64,000 nt of DNA from SKLM01 sp964390305 (GTDB lineage Bacteria; Chloroflexota; Anaerolineae; B4-G1), in NCBI GenBank assembly GCA_964390305.1, contig CAYMHT010000003.1, positions 11,439 through 75,438 of the forward strand. The letters run 5' to 3'. The notes under the pieces are model-generated. The model worked only from the letters and a program-made list of their open reading frames with translations, was not told the DNA's origin and made no database searches. Made by a program: the position numbers and the translations under genes. Each line of letters begins with the position of its first letter. Position 1 is the first letter of the stretch. Below, in pieces: positions 53,716 through 62,546 of the stretch.

Positions 53716-54210
53716 ATGAGCAGAGACCAAGAGGGGGGTCTGCCTGTGTTTAGCCTGGGAACACTGAGCCAGTTGGTCTCGAGCGTCGACTCCGTGCTGG
53801 AGACGATCAACGCGTGGGTCAGGGGAACCAGGGGGTGGAAGCGGAGGCTGCAGCTCGAGCTGCTGAGCAACATTGAGCTCGTTTTCTCATACGCCAAGTA
53901 CGACCTGCCCGTCGACGACGTGATTGCCAACCTGCAGACCGAGAATATGAAGGCCGCGTTGGAGTCGGGCTTCAACTTCAACTCGCTGAAGAGGGGCAAG
54001 CTGAAAGGCGACGTGGCGGGCGATCAACCTCAATATCAGCAGTACGTGGGCTGGTCCACCGAGAGGTTGTTCTCCAATATCTACGTGAAGATCAAGGATC
54101 TGCAGACGATCGTCAGAATGGATCCCGACAATGAGAAGATTCGCAAGGGGGTTCGGCTGACGAATATCCTCAAACTGATGCTGCTGCTGATGAAGCACAT
54201 CAACGCATAG
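53716..54210 (+). CDS. Hypothetical protein of 164 residues, mostly helical
   Basis: I do not recognise a family. After a short lead (MSRDQEGGLPVFSLGTLSQL) the protein is rich in Lys, Glu, Leu and Asn with predicted helices. The segments LLSNIELVFSYAKYDLPVDD and LTNILKLMLLLMKHIN could form a helical bundle. There is no signal peptide, cysteine cluster or nucleotide motif. It stands 122 bases after the PIG-L gene and converges with the radical-SAM repair gene. A weak GGGGCAAG site precedes ATG 53716. Confidence 0.6.
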   Translation: MSRDQEGGLPVFSLGTLSQLVSSVDSVLETINAWVRGTRGWKRRLQLELLSNIELVFSYAKYDLPVDDVIANLQTENMKAALESGFNFNSLKRGKLKGDVAGDQPQYQQYVGWSTERLFSNIYVKIKDLQTIVRMDPDNEKIRKGVRLTNILKLMLLLMKHINA

Positions 54211-54272
54211 CGGCTCTTCGGTCCCAGGAGTTCCTCCGTCATCGGCGCCACGCAGTCTGAACCACCGAACGT

Positions 54273-55415
54273 CTAGTCCGGCCAGAGGCGAAGCTGGCGG
54301 GGGGGACGGCGTCCGTCAAGGAGCACAAAGGGAGCAGCGCGCTTGCTGGCGATTCCCAGACTGCCCAGGTCGCTCAGATCCCGCAGCCTGCCGCGACGGC
54401 GGGCTTCCGCGATCCTGTCGGCGCTCTTTGGCCCGATCCCGGGTACGCGCAGCAGCTCCCGCCGGCTGGCGGTGTTGATCTCGACCGGAGCCTCTGCAAG
54501 GCTACGCCGTGCCCAGGCGAGCTTCGGATCCACCTCCAGGGGGAGATTCCCACCGCGGTTGAAAGGCAGCTCCTCCGCACTGAAGCCGTAGTCACGGATG
54601 AGGAATGACGCCTGATAGAGCCGGTGCTCCCGCTCAGGCGGCGCCGGGGGATGATCCTCCAGCGGGGTGTCTGGAACCGGCGTGAAGGCCATGAAGTAGG
54701 TCCGCGCCAGACCGGCCTCCCGATGCAGGAACTCCGTCGTCGTCAGGAGCTCGACGTCGCTCTCGTCGCCGGCTCCGACGACGAACTGGGTCGTGGAGCT
54801 CGGCCAACGCCCCGGTCTCTGCTGCCGGATCTCCTCGATCCAGCGCAGCCGTTGCAGTAGCTCGATGTCGAATGTCTTGTGGGGCGCAAGCGAGCTGAGA
54901 CGTCTGGTGTTAGGCGCTTCCAGATTGACGGACACGCGATCCGCCAGGCGCATCGCCGTCTCGACCTGATCCCGCTCGGCGCCGGGCATGATCTTCAGAT
55001 GGATATAGCCGCGGAACTCGTACCTCTGGCGCAGCATCTTGGCGGTCGCGATGAGGCGGTCCTCGGTGTTGGGTCCGCCGCCGGCGATGGCAGAGCTGAG
55101 GAATATGCCCTGGGCCATACCGCTCTGATGCATGTGCATGAAGAGGCGCGCCAGTTCGTCCGGAGAGAAGGCGGCTCGCCGGAAGTCGCGTCCCTGACGG
55201 AAGGCGCAGTAGTGGCAGTCGCGTTCACAGGCGGAGGTGAGAAGCGTCTTAAGCAGGGCGATGCGCTTGCCACCGGGCATCACTGCGTTGTGAACGCATC
55301 TGGTGACGTCATCGACGCGTGGATGGATCGGGGATGGGCGCCCGAACGCCACCTCCTCGGCTGGTTCGAAGCAGGCGGCCGGTCCCAGCAGCTTCAGTTT
55401 CTCGACAGCGTCCAT
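54273..55415 (-). CDS. Putative DNA modification/repair radical SAM protein with helix-hairpin-helix
   Basis: A 380-residue protein starting at ATG 55415 (MDAVEKLKLL), right after GGAGGAG; a GTG at 55427 lies at the transcription start. The radical-SAM cluster CERDCHYC (CxxxCxxC, about residues 64-71) is followed by the barrel. The C-terminus holds a helix-hairpin-helix DNA-binding motif (LLRVPGIGPKSADRIAEARRRG). It matches the family annotated as putative DNA modification/repair radical SAM protein, which often lies beside a uracil-DNA-glycosylase-like gene; that partner is not here. A LexA-type box sits in its promoter, so induction by DNA damage is likely. Confidence 0.9.
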   Translation of the reverse strand: MDAVEKLKLLGPAACFEPAEEVAFGRPSPIHPRVDDVTRCVHNAVMPGGKRIALLKTLLTSACERDCHYCAFRQGRDFRRAAFSPDELARLFMHMHQSGMAQGIFLSSAIAGGGPNTEDRLIATAKMLRQRYEFRGYIHLKIMPGAERDQVETAMRLADRVSVNLEAPNTRRLSSLAPHKTFDIELLQRLRWIEEIRQQRPGRWPSSTTQFVVGAGDESDVELLTTTEFLHREAGLARTYFMAFTPVPDTPLEDHPPAPPEREHRLYQASFLIRDYGFSAEELPFNRGGNLPLEVDPKLAWARRSLAEAPVEINTASRRELLRVPGIGPKSADRIAEARRRGRLRDLSDLGSLGIASKRAAPFVLLDGRRPPRQLRLWPD

Positions 55416-55432
55416 CGCCTCCTCCACCAGCG

Positions 55433-55461
55433 ATTATACGAACAGGTGTTCGGATTGTCAA
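55433..55461 (-). promoter_or_regulatory. Consensus promoter of the DNA-repair radical-SAM gene
   Basis: On the minus strand TTGACA (55461-55456) and TATAAT (55438-55433) are 17 bases apart, both full consensus. Such a strong promoter would need repression, which the overlapping box can give. Confidence 0.88.
55439..55452. promoter_or_regulatory. LexA/SOS box (CGAACAGGTGTTCG)
   Basis: The 14-base sequence is palindromic except for its two central bases and fits the Gram-positive LexA consensus CGAAC-N4-GTTCG. It lies exactly in the spacer between the -35 and -10 boxes, where binding blocks polymerase. No lexA gene is in the window. Confidence 0.72.
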
Positions 55462-55743
55462 GCAAGCGTGGGAGAGTGTTGAATAAGTCGCGGCTGGCTC
55501 AACCGGTGGGGCACGCACGCCGTACAACTGGGCACTATCCTTATGCGCTCCCTATTTGAGGCCCGTCTTAATCCAACAGTGGGGCGTCTGCCCTGTGCGA
55601 TCGGTCATTCAAGGTGTTTTTCAAGACTCTCCGTGGTACGCGCGCGGCGAGACGCTCTCGGGCTGAGGTGACATTCTGCGCGGGGCGTGGGTTGCGGATG
55701 CGCTGACTTGGGAGAAGAGTCAACGCAGGACAGGGCTCGGCAC
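55462..55743. other. Gap without a supported gene
   Basis: The 282 bases upstream of the repair-gene promoter hold no coding frame with family features and no strong hairpin. Confidence 0.4.
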
Positions 55744-55959
55744 TCAACGATGCTCTGTCGTCGCCTGGTGCTTATCGTCCTCCAGGGGGGTGAAGCGGCG
55801 GATGAAGGCTAGCAACCCATCCACGTCCAGGAACGCGGCGCTCTCGCCGCTCTGCACGTGGTCGACGCGACCGCGCCACCGGACGCCTCCCGCCGACCAC
55901 TCGGACCAGAGCCGGACGACGAAGGTATTGGCGGGGTCGACTCTGGAGGGCTCAGCCAT
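55744..55959 (-). CDS. Small conserved-looking protein of 71 residues
   Basis: The product (TFVVRLWSEWSAGGVRWRGR, then VDHVQSGESAAFLDVDGLLA and FIRRF) is soluble and has the RGRVDHVQSGE-type core that I associate with small uncharacterised proteins of Chloroflexota; this recollection is not a database result. No function is known. It is transcribed leftward, upstream of no close partner; the next gene toward higher coordinates, the NTF2-like protein, ends 120 bases away. Confidence 0.6.
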   Translation of the reverse strand: MAEPSRVDPANTFVVRLWSEWSAGGVRWRGRVDHVQSGESAAFLDVDGLLAFIRRFTPLEDDKHQATTEHR

Positions 55960-56079
55960 GCGAGGTCCTCTCGGTGTCCAAGGCCTTCAGGTTGTGAGAA
56001 GCGGAAGGAGGTGTGGGTGGCAGCGAGGGCCGGGAGAAGACCCGTCAGGCCCCCGCTGCTGGACGATTGACGTTCTCCA

Positions 56080-56652
56080 CTACCTGGCACGACCGTGGGC
56101 CCGGCGCAGTCCCAGGGCTACGAGAAGCAGCCCGGTGATGCTCAACCACGGCAGGAGCACCGCCGCGCGAGGGGTTCCACCGGTCGCCGGCAAGGCTGCC
56201 ATGGCGGCCTCAAACTCTGCCAGCGATGCATCGGTCATCTCTTCCGTGTACGATTGGATCTTGCCCTCCTGCACGACACCCTCGCCCGTATACTCAACCG
56301 GTGCGATGCCGAGCGCCTCAAAGTCATCCATCCAGACCTTGTTGGACCAGGTGACCTTGTCGCCGTCGACCTCGAGGTCGCTGGGCTCCACGTAGATGTT
56401 CTGCGCCACCAGCCCCTCGTACCAGGCTCGGATCTGGTCCTTCCCCTGAATGGGCCCGCTGCCCGTGAGATCCGGTACAAACGTGAGGACGGCGTCATCG
56501 GCAACCAGCTCCACGGCGGCATCGACGTCGCCTGCGTTCAAGGCGTCTGCTAGACTGGAAAGCACTCCCGCAGGGTCCGTCTCCTGTGCGTATGCGACTG
56601 TGGGCGCTGCAATCCCAGCGACCAGCGCCAACACGACGAGAAACTTCTTCAT
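56080..56652 (-). CDS. Secreted NTF2/SnoaL-like protein with LPxTG-type sorting signal
   Basis: A 190-residue protein with an N-terminal signal peptide (FLVVLALVAGIAAPTVAYAQ), an NTF2-like fold (about residues 25-145: LADALNAGDVDAAVELVADD, IRAWYEGLVAQNIYVEP) and a C-terminal LPATG (about 155) followed by a hydrophobic helix and a basic tail (RRAHGRAR). That is the layout of sortase substrates, so the protein is probably attached to the cell surface. A ligand pocket or enzyme activity is possible. TAGGAGG stands before ATG 56652. No sortase gene is in the window. Confidence 0.82.
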   Translation of the reverse strand: MKKFLVVLALVAGIAAPTVAYAQETDPAGVLSSLADALNAGDVDAAVELVADDAVLTFVPDLTGSGPIQGKDQIRAWYEGLVAQNIYVEPSDLEVDGDKVTWSNKVWMDDFEALGIAPVEYTGEGVVQEGKIQSYTEEMTDASLAEFEAAMAALPATGGTPRAAVLLPWLSITGLLLVALGLRRAHGRAR

Positions 56653-56780
56653 GTTTACCTCCTACAGTATTGAATCTACCTTCATGCTGGGCGCTCCCTT
56701 CCTCAACCTACTGCCTTCTCCCGACAAGAGTGTACTACGCGACTCTCAAAACAGTCGCAAAAGCTGTCGCTGGCAACAAG

Positions 56781-56811
56781 AAAACCCGGTCTCTCGAAGG
56801 GACCGGGTTTT
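56781..56811 (-). terminator. Terminator of the BTAD-STAND-SBP gene
   Basis: AAAACCCGGTC (56781-56791) and GACCGGGTTTT (56801-56811) form a perfect 11-base stem with a 9-base loop. The A/T ends make it work in either direction; here it lies 27 bases after the fusion gene. Confidence 0.85.
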
Positions 56812-56837
56812 CACGCTGCGACCTTCACCTGAGGCTG

Positions 56838-59800
56838 TCAATGTGGTTCGATGATCACGTCCTTCCAGAATCTGTCGCTGATTGGTGATATGGGCAGGCT
56901 TCTCACCCACGGCTTCACCAGTAGGTGCGATCGCATGTAGGCCAGGGGCAGGATGGGTCCTTCCTCGACCAGAATTCTGTCTGCTTCCCGGTATAGCTGT
57001 ATCCGCTCCTTCTGGTCGGTGAGTCGCCGGGCTTGCTCCACGAGGTTCTGGTACTCCTTGTCTTCCCATCCGGTATAGGGGAGCACGTGGCCCATGCCCA
57101 CGCGCAAGAGGTTGTCGGGATCGGGATAGTCGGCCACAAACCCCCAAAGGACGGCATGGGGCGGCGCCGTCTGGAGCCTGGCGAAGAACTGCTCCCAGTC
57201 CACGGCCTCCAACCGGGTCTCAACCCCCAGCACGCTGCGCCACTGCTCCTGCAGGTACCTGGCTGCCACCGGAGAGAGAGGATCAAGGTGCATCATCAAC
57301 GTCACCACAGGCAAGTCTCGACCACCTGGGAACCCGGCGTCGGCCAGAAGCTGTCGCGCCTTTCGAGGATCGTATGAGCGACCCATCGCTGGCGTATGTC
57401 CTGGCATGTGCGGCGGTACCAACCCGCCAGTCGCCGGCGAACAGATCCCACGAAGGGCTACACCCGCCAGACTCTTCCGATCCGTGGCCTGCGCAAAAGC
57501 CTGGCGGACCCGCAGATCGTCGAAGGGGGCGCGGCGGAGGGAGAACGCGGCGTAAGAAGGGTAGAGCCGGGGACTGGAAACGTATTCGTCAGCGTGTCGC
57601 CGGCGCCCGCGGTCTATCTCTGCTGGTGGGTAGAACCCCATGTCCAGGAGATCCAGCCGGTCGGCCTCGTACGCCCTCAACCCGGTCGCTGGATCGTCTC
57701 CCAGCACGGTGAGTTCAATCCGTCGCAGGTTGCCCCTGACTGGTCCGTGATATCGGGGGTTGTTCGTCAGTATCATGACCTTCCCCCGCCGCCACGTGTC
57801 CGGCTTGAACGGGCCATTGGTGACAATATTCGCCACCCTCGTCCAGGCCTCACCGTGTTCCTCTACCACGTGCTGGGCCACAGGACACGTAGCGCTGTGC
57901 GCCAGCAGATGGAGGAAGTAGCCGGCGGGCTCGTCCAGCTCCACGACCAGCGTAGCCCCGTCGCGAGCTCGCACCGCGACGCAGTCCGGATCCGCCGACT
58001 CTCCCAGGTGGTAGGCTCTGGCTCCCTTGATGTCGTACAGCAGCGTAGCGTTGGGGGAGCCGGCCGCCGGATCCAACACCCGCTTCCAGGCGTACTCGAA
58101 GTCCGTTGCCAGTACCGGCGTTCCGTCGCTCCAGTGAACGTCGTCTCGCAGATGGAACACGTACCGAAGTCCCTGATCCAGAATCTCCCAGCTCCGAGCC
58201 AGGTCGGGCACCACATTCATCTTGGGACCGTGCTCTACCAGCCCGCTGAAGAGTTGTTCCAACACGAGAACAGAAAACACGTCGCCGCCCGCAGCTGGGT
58301 CCAGGCTCATCGTGCGATCCTGCCAAGACATTCGGAGAGTATGAACGGCGGGTGGCGAGACCGCTTCTTCCGTCGTCGTCGCCCGCTGCCAGAAGGCGAA
58401 CCCTTGCTCGTAAGCTCTTTGGGCTGCAGCGAACCTGAAGCAGTTGTGATAGGTCAGTCCCATCTTCATCAGCGTCCGTGCCGCGCGCCTGTACCGCCCC
58501 TGCTCCTTGAGCAGAGCCAGCCCCCGTTGGTAGTAGTCGATCGCCTCCTGGCAGGCGTACACCTGGCGGGCCTGATCTCCTGCCAGCGACAGGTAATGGA
58601 TCGCCTTGTCCGTCAGCGTGTCGTCCAGTTGCCGCCCGTGTTCGAAGTGGAAGGCCAATGCGCCGGCCTGGGCTTCGGCCTCTCGGTCGTACAACCTTTC
58701 CATCGTCCTTCCAACCAAGCCGTGCACGTGTTGCCGCCGCCGTCGTTCCATCCCGGCGTAGACCACCTCCCGGATCTTGTGATGGGTGAATGCGTAATCG
58801 CAGCCCATCGCCCCGTGGCTCTCTTCGAGCAATCGATGTCGCAGCAACTCATCGAGGGCCTCGAGCGTCGCCTCGACGCCCCGGCCCCAGATCGCATCGA
58901 GCAGATCGAAACTGAACTCGGTCCCCAGCACGGCTGCCATCCGCAGCGCGTCGCTCGACTCCTCCCTCAGGGGCTCCACGCGAGCCTCTACGACCTCGCG
59001 CACACCGGCAGGCAACGGAAGTGGACGTGCACTGATGCGGGCGAAATCGCCCTGCCAGGCACCTCCCTCCAGCCGCAGTTCGCCCGCCTGGAAGAGCGCC
59101 CGGATCGTCTCTATCAGGAACAGAGGGTTGCCCAACGTCTCTCGGTGGAGCTGGCGCGCCAACGGTGCGATCGCCTGGCCCGCTCCTGACACGTCCTGCA
59201 GGAGCACTTCGGTCGCCTCCAGCGAGAGGCGCGATAGACGCAGCTGGTCGATCAGGTCCTCCTGGGCTAGCTGCCGCCGCAGGCCCAAGAGCGGGTGACT
59301 GGGTCTGGTTGCCTCGGATCGGAAAGTACCGACTGCTAGAATCGGGTGACCGGGCAGGCGGCGGGCCAGGTAGTGGACCAGCGCCAGGGTCGACTCGGGA
59401 GCCCAGTGAAGGTCCTCCAAGGTAACTAGAAGAGGGCCGTGGGACGCTAGCTCGGTCAAGAGAACCGTCATCGCGTCAAAGAGACGGGCCTGCTCCTGCC
59501 CTGCCGGTGCGGCCGAGACCGCATGCCCCGCATCCCTTTCAGGCCTCTGTTTCGATCCCAGGCGTTCTTTGCTCGAGACAGCCTTGTCCGACATCTCCGG
59601 CACCAGGCGGGCCACCGCCTCCAGGGTCCAGACAGGGAGGTCCCTCAATTCAGCTCCGTTCAGGGCCGGGAGGACGCTTCGCAGTGCCTCCGTAAAGGGC
59701 TGGTATGGGAGCTCCCGCTCGAACTCATAGCAGCGTCCCCGCAGCACCCGTGCGCCTTTCCAGCGCGCTCGGCGTGAGAACGCCTCGACAAGACGGGTCT

Positions 59801-60719
59801 TACCCACGCCGGCCTCGCCTCTGATGAGCACAAGCCCGCCTGATCCTGCCCTGGCCCGTTGCCAGCGCTTGCGGAAGAAGTCCAACTCTCTTTCCCTGCC
59901 TACCAGCGGCGTGGAAAGGGCGGCGTCGAGAGGGTTGCGTCCTGGAGTGATCACGGTCTCTCCCACCGACTCCTCGATGGAGGCAACGTCGCGTTCAGGA
60001 CCGAGCGGAAAGCGACCATCCCGGATCTCGTGGTACAGCTCGGTGGTCTCCGCCGTGGGATCCACGCCCAGCGCCTGCTGCAGATTCTCCTGACAGCGGG
60101 CGTACTGCTCCAGTGCGGCGTTGCGACGGCCCAGCCGGCAGTAGGCCCGCATCGCGGCGCGGTGCGCCCCCTCCCGCAGCGGGTCCTGGTGAAGCAGCCG
60201 CATGGCCGTGGTCAGCATGGCTGCATAGTCTCCTCTGCCTCCGCGATGCGCCATCACCCGCTCAAGGATCTCCGCAAAGCGAGCCTCCAACCGGTACCGT
60301 TCGTTGATGATCCAGTCGTCGTAGAAGCCGTCCAGGAAATCCCCGCGGTAGAGCGCTATGGCTGACTCCAGGCTCCCTATCTCCTCACCCGAGGCCTGAT
60401 TCTCAAATTCCTCCACATCAAGCCACAGATCCGCCTGAGGATCAAACTGAACAGTGTGTAGATCGCTGACGATGAGTTCTTCGTCGGGGAGGCAGCGGCG
60501 GATGTGCCATAGGGCCGTCGAGAGGGAGCTTCGCGCCTTCTGTTCTGGTCGGTCGCCCCAGAACATCCCTGCCAGGCGCTCGCGGGGTTGCGGTTGATCA
60601 CGTTGGAGAACCAGGTAGGCCAGCAGCGACTGCGACTTGAGCGTGGGGGGCTTGGGCAGCTGACGGTCGCCGGAGCGGATGTCCAGCGGCCCGAAGAGAC
60701 GGATCTGCAGGATGGTCAC
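56838..60719 (-). CDS. BTAD-STAND ATPase regulator fused to a cytoplasmic SBP_bac_5 (oligopeptide-binding) domain
   Basis: A 1293-residue single frame starting at GTG 60719, six bases after GGAGG. Order: OmpR-like winged helix and BTAD repeats of the AfsR/SARP type (about residues 1-240, IRLFGPLDIRSGD, LYRGDFLDGFYDDW); AAA/STAND ATPase with Walker A GEAGVGKTRL (about 300-309); helical and TPR-like repeats (about 480-780); then a full extracellular-solute-binding family 5 domain (about 794-1293) with LVEHGPKMNVVPDLARSW, LRDDVHWSDGTPVLATDF and YDPRKARQLLADAGF. No signal peptide precedes that domain, so it acts inside the cell, as in E. coli SgrR. It should sense a peptide-like or sugar-derived ligand and drive transcription of unknown targets. 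Confidence 0.9.
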   Translation of the reverse strand: MTILQIRLFGPLDIRSGDRQLPKPPTLKSQSLLAYLVLQRDQPQPRERLAGMFWGDRPEQKARSSLSTALWHIRRCLPDEELIVSDLHTVQFDPQADLWLDVEEFENQASGEEIGSLESAIALYRGDFLDGFYDDWIINERYRLEARFAEILERVMAHRGGRGDYAAMLTTAMRLLHQDPLREGAHRAAMRAYCRLGRRNAALEQYARCQENLQQALGVDPTAETTELYHEIRDGRFPLGPERDVASIEESVGETVITPGRNPLDAALSTPLVGRERELDFFRKRWQRARAGSGGLVLIRGEAGVGKTRLVEAFSRRARWKGARVLRGRCYEFERELPYQPFTEALRSVLPALNGAELRDLPVWTLEAVARLVPEMSDKAVSSKERLGSKQRPERDAGHAVSAAPAGQEQARLFDAMTVLLTELASHGPLLVTLEDLHWAPESTLALVHYLARRLPGHPILAVGTFRSEATRPSHPLLGLRRQLAQEDLIDQLRLSRLSLEATEVLLQDVSGAGQAIAPLARQLHRETLGNPLFLIETIRALFQAGELRLEGGAWQGDFARISARPLPLPAGVREVVEARVEPLREESSDALRMAAVLGTEFSFDLLDAIWGRGVEATLEALDELLRHRLLEESHGAMGCDYAFTHHKIREVVYAGMERRRRQHVHGLVGRTMERLYDREAEAQAGALAFHFEHGRQLDDTLTDKAIHYLSLAGDQARQVYACQEAIDYYQRGLALLKEQGRYRRAARTLMKMGLTYHNCFRFAAAQRAYEQGFAFWQRATTTEEAVSPPAVHTLRMSWQDRTMSLDPAAGGDVFSVLVLEQLFSGLVEHGPKMNVVPDLARSWEILDQGLRYVFHLRDDVHWSDGTPVLATDFEYAWKRVLDPAAGSPNATLLYDIKGARAYHLGESADPDCVAVRARDGATLVVELDEPAGYFLHLLAHSATCPVAQHVVEEHGEAWTRVANIVTNGPFKPDTWRRGKVMILTNNPRYHGPVRGNLRRIELTVLGDDPATGLRAYEADRLDLLDMGFYPPAEIDRGRRRHADEYVSSPRLYPSYAAFSLRRAPFDDLRVRQAFAQATDRKSLAGVALRGICSPATGGLVPPHMPGHTPAMGRSYDPRKARQLLADAGFPGGRDLPVVTLMMHLDPLSPVAARYLQEQWRSVLGVETRLEAVDWEQFFARLQTAPPHAVLWGFVADYPDPDNLLRVGMGHVLPYTGWEDKEYQNLVEQARRLTDQKERIQLYREADRILVEEGPILPLAYMRSHLLVKPWVRSLPISPISDRFWKDVIIEPH

Positions 60720-60767
60720 GGCTTCCCTCCATTGCCGCAGGTGCGACGCGGCACCGTCCACATTCGC

Positions 60768-60796
60768 ATTCTATCATGCCGCATGGGCAGCGTCAA
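60768..60796 (-). promoter_or_regulatory. Promoter of the BTAD-STAND-SBP gene
   Basis: On the minus strand TTGACG (60796-60791) and TAGAAT (60773-60768) are 17 bases apart. The 50-base leader has a GGAGG site before GTG 60719, which supports that start. Confidence 0.78.
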
Positions 60797-60951
60797 GGCT
60801 CGGTTCGTCGAAGCCCTCGAGCCCGTTGACGTATCGGGGCGTCGCTGACCGGATTCCTGGAAGCCGATTCGCGGCGATTCAGCGCGAGGTCACGGAGAGG
60901 GTCTTTGACTGGCCGATAGTGCGTGCCCCAGGGTGCCTTTGCGCGAGCCCG

Positions 60952-62373
60952 CTACTGTCGCACCAGCACATACCGTCCGCGGGTGGTCTGCGAGGTGGCG
61001 GTATAGAGGTAGGTTGCCGGGCCGACGAAGACGAGGTCTCCGTGGCCGATGCCCCAGTTGTTTGACACGTCCATGATCACTGGGTTGCCCGGATATTTCT
61101 CCCAAGGGCCGTCGATAGCCGGTCCCACGCTGCGGGCGAAGCCGAGCGCAAACTGATCGTCCACGACGGTTGGCTCGCTGGGGCCGCGCACTCCTTCGTA
61201 CGTCATGTAGTAACGTTCGCCCAGGCGCACCACGTCGGCTGAGGAGATGGTGCGGAACTCGAAGTAGGGGTTGGCGTCGGCTCCTCGCGCGTCGAGCGGA
61301 CCGTACCCGTTCTCCGCACCGAACAGGGGGTTGGAGGCGCACTTGCGCAGGCCCGCCGCCCCGTCAGCTTTGCTCCCAACGTAGCAGCCCATGTGGCCCG
61401 GATCTCGGCCCAGGCCGACGAATACGTACAGGAGATCCCCCTCCACGATGACTCCCGGTGGTGCGCCGACCAGGCAGTCGCCGAACTCGGTCTCGGCGTA
61501 GATATTGGGGTGATCCCCGATCGATTCGTCCTCTGTGCACGGTCTCGTCGCGGACTCCCACTGCCCGGTGCCCGGCACGTGCGTCTCAGCTCCCCAGTGG
61601 ATGCCGTCAGGCGAGGTGCGAAGATAGACACCGGCGCCCCATTCGTACACGATGTAGGCACGAGCGGTATCGAAGAAGACGCGGGGATACTGCTGCTGTC
61701 CTGTGTGATCACGCTCTTGACGGCACGGGCAGCTGCTGCACGGAAAAAGACAGACCGGCCTCTCCAGCGAGAAATGGACCCCGCCGTCGTGACTCTTCCA
61801 CAGTGTGACGCATCCCGGGAAAGGGGCCGGATTCCCGCACGAATCAACGACCCCTGCCGACCTGTAACTGGCGTGGAGGTACGACCAAAACTCGCCCCCG
61901 CCTCGATAGACCGTGTCGGATTCACCGACCGGCAGGCCCACGTCGTGTGTCTCCACCACCCACTCAGCGGCCCCTGCCCAGAACTCGTCGAGCGTCGCAA
62001 AGCTGCGCCCGGGCGGTGGAACGGGCACGAAGGCCTGGGCGGTGGGAGTCGGCGGCATCGTGGGCGGTGGGGGTGGCTCCGTCGGCGAAGGTGTCACGAG
62101 CGCCGGGGTGACAGTTGGCGCCACTCGAGTGGGCATCAGCGTGGCTGTTGGTGTTGGTGCGGGCGTCGGTGTACTCGCGGGCGGGGGGCTGGGCTTCGGC
62201 AGAGGAGACGCTGTTGCAAGTGGTACGTGGGTCGCGGTGGCAGGGGGCAGGGCCGTAGTCGTCGCCTGGACTGTCGGACCCACTCCTGAACCTGCTGTGG
62301 GCCCGCGGGGTGGGTTCGAGCCACAACTGGCCGGAGCGAGCAAGGCGAGCATCAACAGAACGGTAACCGGCAT
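60952..62373 (-). CDS. Lipoprotein with Pro/Thr-rich linker and glycosidase-like beta-propeller
   Basis: A 473-residue secreted protein starting at MPVTVLLMLAL. The lipobox is APASC (Cys about residue 17). A long Pro/Thr/Ala linker (about 25-115) follows, then a propeller domain with SHDGGVHFSLERP, TSPDGIHWGAET and YEGVRGPSEPTV. The repeated DG(I/V)HW-like strands recall five-bladed GH43/GH32-type folds, but catalytic residues cannot be placed with certainty. It has many cysteines (CGNPAPFPGC, CLFPCSSCPC) that probably form disulfides outside the cell. It is a single gene upstream of the fusion regulator. Confidence 0.75.
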   Translation of the reverse strand: MPVTVLLMLALLAPASCGSNPPRGPTAGSGVGPTVQATTTALPPATATHVPLATASPLPKPSPPPASTPTPAPTPTATLMPTRVAPTVTPALVTPSPTEPPPPPTMPPTPTAQAFVPVPPPGRSFATLDEFWAGAAEWVVETHDVGLPVGESDTVYRGGGEFWSYLHASYRSAGVVDSCGNPAPFPGCVTLWKSHDGGVHFSLERPVCLFPCSSCPCRQERDHTGQQQYPRVFFDTARAYIVYEWGAGVYLRTSPDGIHWGAETHVPGTGQWESATRPCTEDESIGDHPNIYAETEFGDCLVGAPPGVIVEGDLLYVFVGLGRDPGHMGCYVGSKADGAAGLRKCASNPLFGAENGYGPLDARGADANPYFEFRTISSADVVRLGERYYMTYEGVRGPSEPTVVDDQFALGFARSVGPAIDGPWEKYPGNPVIMDVSNNWGIGHGDLVFVGPATYLYTATSQTTRGRYVLVRQ

Positions 62374-62405
62374 AACACGGCGTCGATCTCCCATGTTGGC
62401 TCAGG

Positions 62406-62434
62406 AGTCTAGCCCATGAAGGGCGGAAGGGCAA
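62406..62434 (-). promoter_or_regulatory. Promoter of the lipoprotein gene
   Basis: On the minus strand TTGCCC (62434-62429) and TAGACT (62411-62406) are 17 bases apart. Confidence 0.6.
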
Positions 62435-62492
62435 GCACTGATGGTGCGGCCGATCTGCGGATTCGTCGTGCCCTCAGCGCACTGCCCGGTAA

Positions 62493-62523
62493 CAACAAAA
62501 AGGGAGCCAACGAGTGGCTCCCT
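62493..62523 (-). terminator. Terminator of the infC-rplT transcript
   Basis: AGGGAGCCA (62501-62509) and TGGCTCCCT (62515-62523) form a perfect 9-base stem; on the minus strand it is followed by TTTTTGTTGTT. Confidence 0.88.
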
Positions 62524-62546
62524 ATGCGCCGCTTGCATGTCCGAAG

